The notes under the pieces are model-generated. The model was given only the letters and a program-made list of their open reading frames with translations, did not search any database and was not told the origin of the DNA. Below, piece by piece: positions 57,037-64,000 of a DNA stretch of 64,000 nucleotides. Numbering within the stretch: the stretch's first letter is position 1; each line of letters begins with the position of its first letter. Origin of the DNA: Candidatus Saccharimonadales bacterium (GTDB lineage Bacteria; Patescibacteriota; Saccharimonadia; Saccharimonadales; Saccharimonadaceae); NCBI GenBank assembly GCA_035317825.1, contig DATHGB010000025.1, positions 36,671-100,670 on the forward strand, in the 5' to 3' direction. Both the position numbers and the translations under genes were made by a program.

Positions 57037-57573
57037 ATGGATATATTAACACAATTTGGAGCGTCTGAAGCCGGTTCGGGAGATGTACTGAGCGCGCTTG
57101 GGATCGACTGGAAGATTCTGATTTTTCAGATTGTCGCCTTTTTGATCCTGGTGTGGTTTTTGGGCAAGTACGTCTATCCGGTTTTGATGAAAACTATCGA
57201 TGCGCGTCAGGCTGAGATCGAAGCAGGTACTAAAGCGGCGAGCGAAGCTGAGAAAAAAGCCGCCAAGGCTGAAGCTGACGTGACGAAGCTTATGAAGCAG
57301 GCCCGTAAAGACGCGACTGAAATCGTATCTACTGCCCGCGAAGAAGCAAATGCGGCACTTGAAGCAGCTGATGCCAAAGCGAAATCCAGGGCTGACGCGA
57401 TTGTCGCCTCGGCGCATGACCAGATTCAAAAAGACGTGATTGCGGCTAAAAAAACACTTCATAACGAAACGATTGATCTCGTCGCGGCCGCGACTGAAAA
57501 AGTTGTCGGTAAAACGATCAGTGCCAAAGTAGATGATTCGATTATCGCGAATGCCGTAAAGGAAGCCAAGTAG
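57037..57573 (+). CDS. atpF: ATP synthase F0 subunit b
   Basis: A 178-residue stator subunit: membrane helix (KILIFQIVAFLILVWFLG, about residues 26-44) preceded by an unusual 25-residue lead, then a long Ala/Lys/Glu-rich coiled coil (TKAASEAEKKAAKAEADVTK) and a C-terminal part contacting delta. Confidence 0.92.
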   Translation: MDILTQFGASEAGSGDVLSALGIDWKILIFQIVAFLILVWFLGKYVYPVLMKTIDARQAEIEAGTKAASEAEKKAAKAEADVTKLMKQARKDATEIVSTAREEANAALEAADAKAKSRADAIVASAHDQIQKDVIAAKKTLHNETIDLVAAATEKVVGKTISAKVDDSIIANAVKEAK

Positions 57574-57576
57574 TTT

Positions 57577-57966
57577 ATGGCTTTACGTTTGTCGCGCCGT
57601 AAACTTTCCGCGTATCTTGCGGATGAGCTTATAGCTGGTAAAAAAGACGTGCCAGCCCGGCTTGCCGCATTCTTGCTTGATACTAACCGGATGCGCGAGC
57701 TTCCGCTCATCGTCCGCGATATAGAGGATGCGCTTGCCATCCGTGGTATCGTCATTGCTGACATTGATAGCGCCTACGAACTGACTGCCGAGACTACCAA
57801 ACAGCTTGAATCGTTCGTGAAGAACAAGACAGATGCCAAACAAGTTCACTTTCGCACGGCCATAGATGAAACGCTCCTTGGCGGCGTACGAGTGAATTTG
57901 CCTGGACAAGAGCTTGACGCGACACTCAGGCGCAAACTGACAAATCTAAAAGCGACTAAAGTATAA
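57577..57966 (+). CDS. atpH: ATP synthase F1 subunit delta, short form
   Basis: 129 residues, about 50 fewer than usual; the N-terminal helical domain is reduced (LSRRKLSAYLADELIAGKKD), while the C-terminal part IDETLLGGVRVNLPGQELDATLRRKLTNL keeps the family signature. Joins the b stalk to the top of F1. Three bases after atpF, so translated together. The short form is likely a lineage feature, since no frame break is visible. Confidence 0.85.
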   Translation: MALRLSRRKLSAYLADELIAGKKDVPARLAAFLLDTNRMRELPLIVRDIEDALAIRGIVIADIDSAYELTAETTKQLESFVKNKTDAKQVHFRTAIDETLLGGVRVNLPGQELDATLRRKLTNLKATKV

Positions 57967-57980
57967 AGAAGAGGAATAAT

Positions 57981-59507
57981 ATGAGCGAAGTATCAGTAAC
58001 AGAACTTGCCCAGGATCTCCGCGACGCGATCGCGAAACTGGAAACGACCGAAGGGCTTGAAAAAGTCGGCGTTGTCGTTCGGGTTGGTGACGGTGTGGCC
58101 TGGGTGCATGGTCTGCGTGACGCAGGCTTTTCAGAAGTATTAACGATCGAGACGGATAACGGCACGGTTGAGGCTTTCGCCCTGAACCTGATGGAAGACG
58201 AAATCGGTGCGGTACTTCTTGGTAGCGACCAACACGTCTCTGCCGGTGCTAAAGTGCGCCTAAAAGGCACGGTACTGCAAGTACCTGTCGGTCCAGAACT
58301 ACTTGGACGCGTGGTTGACCCGCTCGGTAACCCACTAGATGGCGGCCCAGCGATCAAGACCAAGCAAATGGGCCTTGTGGAACGTGAAGCTATCGGCGTC
58401 ATGGGACGTAAGCACGTTCACGAACCACTTATGACTGGTATCATGGCAATTGACGCCATGTTCCCTATCGGCCGTGGTCAGCGTGAGCTGATTATTGGCG
58501 ACCGCCAAACTGGTAAAACAGCTATCGCGATCGACACGATGATCAACCAGGGCAAGCAAAAGACTGGCGTTATCAACGTCTATGTTGCCATTGGTCAAAA
58601 ACTGTCTAAGATCGCTCGTCTGATCGACCGCCTTAAACAAGAAGGCGTTATGGACCAGACTATTATTGTCGCCACTGGCCCTAGTGACCCTGCGTCAATG
58701 CTGTATCTTGCACCGTATGCCGCAACGGCTATGGGTGAATACTTCCGCGATAACAAACAGCACGCGCTGATGATCTACGACGACCTGACAAAGCACGCTG
58801 TCGCGTACCGTCAGATGTCACTGCTTCTTCGCCGTCCACCAGGGCGTGAGGCGTTCCCAGGTGACGTGTTCTACCTTCACTCCCGCCTGCTTGAACGCTC
58901 GGCTAAACTATCTGACGATCTTGGTGCTGGTTCACTGACCGCGCTTCCTATCATTGAAACGCAGGCTGGTGACATTTCCGCCTACATCCCAACCAACGTC
59001 ATTTCAATTACCGACGGTCAGATTTTCATGGAAACAGACCTTTTCTACCAAGGTATTCGTCCGGCAATCTCTGCAGGCCTATCCGTTTCCCGTGTGGGTG
59101 GTGACGCCCAAACCAAAGCAGTTAAATCTGTCAGTGGCCACCTAAAGCTTGGTCTTTCACAGTTCCGCGAGCTCGCGAGCTTCGCGCAGTTTGGTAGCGA
59201 CCTGGACGAAGAAACGAAAAAGCAGATCGACAACGGCCAACGCTTAACCGAACTTCTAAAGCAGCACCAATACGAACCAGCAAGTATCTGGGAACAGGTT
59301 GCCAGCATTCACGCGGTCAACAGCGGCGCATTCGTTAATGTCCCCGTTGCAAAGATCAAGGATGCTCAGGCTGCCCTATTAACCCGCCTATGGAGTGATC
59401 ACAAAAAAGACATGCAAGAGGTCAACAAGGGTGCGAAACCAACCGATGAACTGCTTGCGCTCATCGAAAAGAACGCCAAGTCTGCCGCTAAAGGATTTGA
59501 GGGATAA
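57981..59507 (+). CDS. atpA: ATP synthase F1 subunit alpha
   Basis: A 508-residue non-catalytic nucleotide-binding subunit: P-loop GDRQTGKTAIAIDT near residue 172, arginine finger region SVSRVGGDAQTKAVKSV, and VLYLHSRLLERSAKL-type segment. Full length. Confidence 0.97.
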   Translation: MSEVSVTELAQDLRDAIAKLETTEGLEKVGVVVRVGDGVAWVHGLRDAGFSEVLTIETDNGTVEAFALNLMEDEIGAVLLGSDQHVSAGAKVRLKGTVLQVPVGPELLGRVVDPLGNPLDGGPAIKTKQMGLVEREAIGVMGRKHVHEPLMTGIMAIDAMFPIGRGQRELIIGDRQTGKTAIAIDTMINQGKQKTGVINVYVAIGQKLSKIARLIDRLKQEGVMDQTIIVATGPSDPASMLYLAPYAATAMGEYFRDNKQHALMIYDDLTKHAVAYRQMSLLLRRPPGREAFPGDVFYLHSRLLERSAKLSDDLGAGSLTALPIIETQAGDISAYIPTNVISITDGQIFMETDLFYQGIRPAISAGLSVSRVGGDAQTKAVKSVSGHLKLGLSQFRELASFAQFGSDLDEETKKQIDNGQRLTELLKQHQYEPASIWEQVASIHAVNSGAFVNVPVAKIKDAQAALLTRLWSDHKKDMQEVNKGAKPTDELLALIEKNAKSAAKGFEG

Positions 59508-59514
59508 ATAACTC

Positions 59515-61783
<2,269 letters not shown>

Positions 61784-61800
61784 TTTTAGTCAATTTAAAA

Positions 61801-61837
61801 TACAACCTCCCACTACCGTAGGAGGTTGTATTTTTTT
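61801..61837 (+). terminator. Terminator after atpD
   Basis: Ten perfect pairs (TACAACCTCC / GGAGGTTGTA), loop of ten bases, then T7. Closes the operon before atpC. Confidence 0.92.
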
Positions 61838-61854
61838 GTAAATTATGCTATAAT
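61826..61854 (+). promoter_or_regulatory. Promoter of the 61920 gene
   Basis: TTGTAT inside the terminator stem, 17 bases, TATAAT (61849-61854), followed by a 60-base leader. Confidence 0.6.
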
Positions 61855-61919
61855 AAAAATATAGGATGAGCATTGCGATAAGCGCGGTGTTCGCCCTCGA
61901 TAGATAGTTCGAAAGGAAG

Positions 61920-62336
61920 GTGATCACCATTTCTGGTGGTAATCACAAGAACATGAACGTGGACCTTCTGAAGCCGGAGGCAAAGTGGAAGCAGCGGTTG
62001 CGAGACAGCCGCTTCGCACGCTTTGTCCAGCGCATCGGGAAGAGTGTCCTCGGCATCGGGCTCATGGCTACCCTCGTGGTATTGATGGTTGCGCTTGCGC
62101 TCCACGTCAACGCCCAGCCTCTAGTCGATGGCCATCCCACTCCCGCCACCAACATCATGACGCTGTTCGCGATATGGCTCGGTGTCGTGATCCTCATCGG
62201 GTCGCTCATCACGGCGGTCTGCTACTTCTCCGACGAGGCGAAGTGGATGACGGTTGTTTGGGTGATCCCGATTGTCGTGGTCATCTCCATTCTGCTGGTG
62301 ATTACGCCACTGGGTGAGACCTACAGGGCACCATGA
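61920..62336 (+). CDS. GC-rich two-helix membrane protein inserted in the atp operon
   Basis: 138 residues from GTG 61920, or 127 from ATG 61953; the GAAAGGAAG ribosome site is awkwardly close to the GTG and far from the ATG. A basic lead (KWKQRLRDSRFARFVQRIGK), a long helix (VLGIGLMATLVVLMVALALHV), a polar loop, a second helix (IMTLFAIWLGVVILIGSLIT) and a third (TVVWVIPIVVVISILLVIT). GC-rich codons, own promoter, hairpin and inverted repeat. It separates atpD from atpC. Not recognised; no evidence that it acts on the ATP synthase. Confidence 0.6.
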   Translation: MITISGGNHKNMNVDLLKPEAKWKQRLRDSRFARFVQRIGKSVLGIGLMATLVVLMVALALHVNAQPLVDGHPTPATNIMTLFAIWLGVVILIGSLITAVCYFSDEAKWMTVVWVIPIVVVISILLVITPLGETYRAP

Positions 62337-62346
62337 TCAGCATGAC

Positions 62347-62382
62347 GGCGGGGATGGCGGCGCAGTTATTGCCCTCCCCGCC
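62347..62382 (+). terminator. Hairpin after the 61920 gene
   Basis: GGCGGGGA pairs with TCCCCGCC, plus inner GGC/GCC. No T-run. Confidence 0.7.
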
Positions 62383-62419
62383 TGCGGGCGAAATTTCGAA
62401 CTATCTATCACCCCAACCC

Positions 62420-62441
62420 CTCGCCATAGGCGAGTTTTTTT
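62420..62441 (+). terminator. Second terminator before atpC
   Basis: CTCGCC ATA GGCGAG then T7; overlaps the promoter region of atpC. Confidence 0.85.
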
Positions 62442-62446
62442 GTTAC

Positions 62447-62452
62447 TATAAT
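62447..62452 (+). promoter_or_regulatory. TATAAT box of atpC
   Basis: TATAAT ends four bases before the ATG; a leaderless or nearly leaderless mRNA is implied. Confidence 0.65.
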
Positions 62453-62456
62453 AGAT

Positions 62457-62879
62457 ATGAAACTTGAACTTATTACCCTTCTTGGCGTCAAAGTAGACCG
62501 AGACGTCTACGAAGTAATGATCCCGACTGCCGACGGTGAAATTGGCGTATTTCCTGGACACGAACCACTCGTGACGATTGCCGTTCCTGGCGCGATTGTT
62601 GTCCGCTATAACAAAACCGATCCTGACAGTAAATTAGACTATTTCGCTATTAGTGGCGGAGCCGTTGAAATTTCCCAAACAGGTATTCGCGTACTTGTTG
62701 ATGAAGCTGATCATGGTGAGGACATTATCGAAAGCGAAAGCAAGGCAGCGCTTGATCGTGCCCTTGCTATGCGCGACAATGCCAAAGATCAGGTTGAACT
62801 TGAAAAAGCTCACCAGCTTGTTGACCGTCACGCGGTTCGTCTAAAAGTTGCCGACCTCCGTCGCCGACATCACCGCTAA
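62457..62879 (+). CDS. atpC: ATP synthase F1 subunit epsilon
   Basis: A 140-residue subunit with the beta-sandwich (LELITLLGVKVDRDVYEVMI, GEIGVFPGHEPLVTI, YFAISGGAVEI) and the C-terminal helix pair (KAALDRALAMRDNAKDQVEL) that can brake rotation. Transcribed from its own TATAAT box because two terminators and a foreign gene separate it from atpD. Confidence 0.93.
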   Translation: MKLELITLLGVKVDRDVYEVMIPTADGEIGVFPGHEPLVTIAVPGAIVVRYNKTDPDSKLDYFAISGGAVEISQTGIRVLVDEADHGEDIIESESKAALDRALAMRDNAKDQVELEKAHQLVDRHAVRLKVADLRRRHHR

Positions 62880-62900
62880 TCCTAAGTAGGAACTTTATAT

Positions 62901-63818
62901 ATGGATGACGTTATTGAACTCGGGCAAAAATCAACGACGCAAATTTTGGATCTGGGCAAATTAAGCGATCATGGTTGGGCTGGAAGCGTATCAGCGAACG
63001 ATAACCCCGTTGATCAGATGTCGCTGATTGAAACGCTTGATTCGTACTATGTGCCCACTAACCAGCGCGCAAAGACGCGCTGTATCGACGGCCGTCACGA
63101 CCCTAAATTTGACGAAACGAACCTTGGCGCGCAGGTGTCGGGTGGTGCGCCTGGAGCGGCTCTTGCTTATCGGCTAGGTGTCGATAAAGATGACCTTACC
63201 CGAGGCACGTTTTATAACGATGCCGAAGTGATGATTGATTCGTATCTTCGTTTGGGGCTTTCACCCGGCGGACACCGTGATGATAGCAGCGTTGGTGAAG
63301 TGGTTGGCTGTGGCGCGATTGACGGCATGGACGCAATCCTTGCAAATATGACTGATCCGGCGCTTGTCGAGGATCACAAACGACTCGTAAAGGCCCTACT
63401 TGATAAAGACTTTGACCGGGATAATTATCTGCGTGTTTTAGGCGCAGGGCTTGTGCTTCGCAGCCGTTCGCGCGGTTATTTTGCGGGTCGCGGCGAGATT
63501 TTGGATCTGCTTGAAAAGAAAGCACCGAATAGCGTTTCGGTACTAGAAGGCCAACACAAAGAAAGCCTGGTTATCGTTAACTTTGTTCCAGGAACAACGC
63601 TTTCATCGAATCGTTTTTCGGACGAGCATAGAGGTGCGCAGGCATTTGGCTATGATTTATGGCGATCCAAGCAACTTGCTAAAAGTCTATTCCCGCTTCC
63701 TTCGCAGGAAGTCGAACGCAATCGTTTTGTCATGGCACGCGTTATGATTACGATCGCGACACTTATGACATTGACTGACGGCACGCAGCGGTTACTTATT
63801 CGCGCGCCTGCAAACTAA
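62901..63818 (+). CDS. Unrecognised protein with beta-carbonic-anhydrase-like motifs
   Basis: A 305-residue soluble protein. RCIDGRHDP (Cys-x-Asp-x-Arg) near residue 60 and GGHRDDSSVGEVVGCGAIDG near 125-140 recall the zinc motifs of beta-carbonic anhydrases (CxDxR and HxxC), though spacing and the rest differ (GAQVSGGAPGAALAYRLG between them). It may be a divergent relative or a different zinc enzyme. Starts 21 bases after atpC with AGGA before the ATG; overlaps the convergent dus gene by three bases. Confidence 0.6.
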   Translation: MDDVIELGQKSTTQILDLGKLSDHGWAGSVSANDNPVDQMSLIETLDSYYVPTNQRAKTRCIDGRHDPKFDETNLGAQVSGGAPGAALAYRLGVDKDDLTRGTFYNDAEVMIDSYLRLGLSPGGHRDDSSVGEVVGCGAIDGMDAILANMTDPALVEDHKRLVKALLDKDFDRDNYLRVLGAGLVLRSRSRGYFAGRGEILDLLEKKAPNSVSVLEGQHKESLVIVNFVPGTTLSSNRFSDEHRGAQAFGYDLWRSKQLAKSLFPLPSQEVERNRFVMARVMITIATLMTLTDGTQRLLIRAPAN

Positions 63819-64000
63819 ACGTTAATTAACGTGCGGACTTCACCGGTTGTTTTTACGTGCATTAGTTGTTCGCGCAGTTCGCTCGCGCCAGGAAAATCTC
63901 GGATGTAGATTTTAAAGAATCGTTTGAGTGGTTCGAATTTGCGTGGTTCTAGTTCGGTTGAGTATTTATCGAATAAATCTAAATGAGTGTTCAAAAGTTG
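63815..64000 (-). CDS. tRNA-dihydrouridine synthase, C-terminal part
   Basis: The last 61 residues of a Dus-family flavoenzyme: KFEPLKRFFKIYIRDFPGAS then ELREQLMHVKTTGEVRTLI is the usual helical RNA-binding end. Reduces uridine in tRNA D-loops. The stop TAG is at 63815-63817; the rest lies beyond the right edge. Confidence 0.85.
   Translation of the reverse strand, partial: QLLNTHLDLFDKYSTELEPRKFEPLKRFFKIYIRDFPGASELREQLMHVKTTGEVRTLINV

Larger units (their letters stand above)
61899..62409. repeat. 16-bp perfect inverted repeat bracketing the 61920 gene
   Basis: GATAGATAGTTCGAAA at 61899-61914 and its exact complement TTTCGAACTATCTATC at 62394-62409. The left arm touches the ribosome site; the right arm follows the terminator hairpin. 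Confidence 0.85.

Overview
The window looks like the chromosome of a member of Candidatus Saccharibacteria (TM7) or a close Patescibacteria relative. This rests on the gene set (many exported surface proteins of unknown function, a sortase, DUF916-like and DUF3048 proteins, a reduced ATP synthase delta subunit, few biosynthetic genes) and on TGA being used as a stop. No rRNA or marker phylogeny is available, so the assignment is an inference.

Layout. 1-3.2 kb: end of a GC-rich accessory gene, then a leftward HD-folP-folC set. 3.3-11.3 kb: a surface block in which two DUF916-like anchored proteins and their small secreted partners bracket phage-like genes (methyltransferase, endonuclease VII, glycosyltransferase, two tail-fibre-like proteins). 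11.4-15.4 kb: a MarR regulator with two matching 20-bp palindromes, a secreted protein, a VOC protein, a large GC-rich gene and an AraC regulator. 15.4-20.7 kb: giant exported beta-helix, tail-fibre-like and LamG-like proteins. 20.8-28.1 kb: DNA ligase, dehydrogenase, cupin, phosphatase, FAD oxidase, TauE permease and an exonuclease, with small repeats and a tRNA remnant. 28.1-39.8 kb: tRNA-Glu, two-component pair, DUF3048 protein, GltX, surface/envelope proteins, sortase, tRNA-Leu, a gene split by one stop, and HAD, NNRD-like and kinase-like proteins. 39.8-43.6 kb: a run of short GC-rich leftward genes interleaved with MazG and Xth. 43.7-55.5 kb: SmpB, PyrH, two glycosyltransferases, hydrolase, YcxB-like protein, ABC-F, glutaredoxin and two tandem RCC1-repeat pseudopilins. 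55.7-62.9 kb: the ATP synthase operon. 62.9-64 kb: an unknown protein and the end of a Dus enzyme.

Two styles of gene are mixed. Ordinary genes are moderate in GC and very often have a TATAAT-like box ending only about 4-10 bases before the start codon, implying leaderless mRNAs. Against them stand about ten short GC-rich genes (3-173, 13370, 25539, 39848, 41591, 41877, 42321, 43097, 48289, 61920), most with a full promoter, a real 5' leader and a strong terminator hairpin. At least five of these are bracketed by a gene-specific inverted repeat, one arm before the gene and the complementary arm at or after its end (up to 16/16 bp). Two neighbours also share a structured 3' module although their proteins are unrelated. 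One such unit sits between atpD and atpC. This cassette-like family is the most unusual signal in the window.
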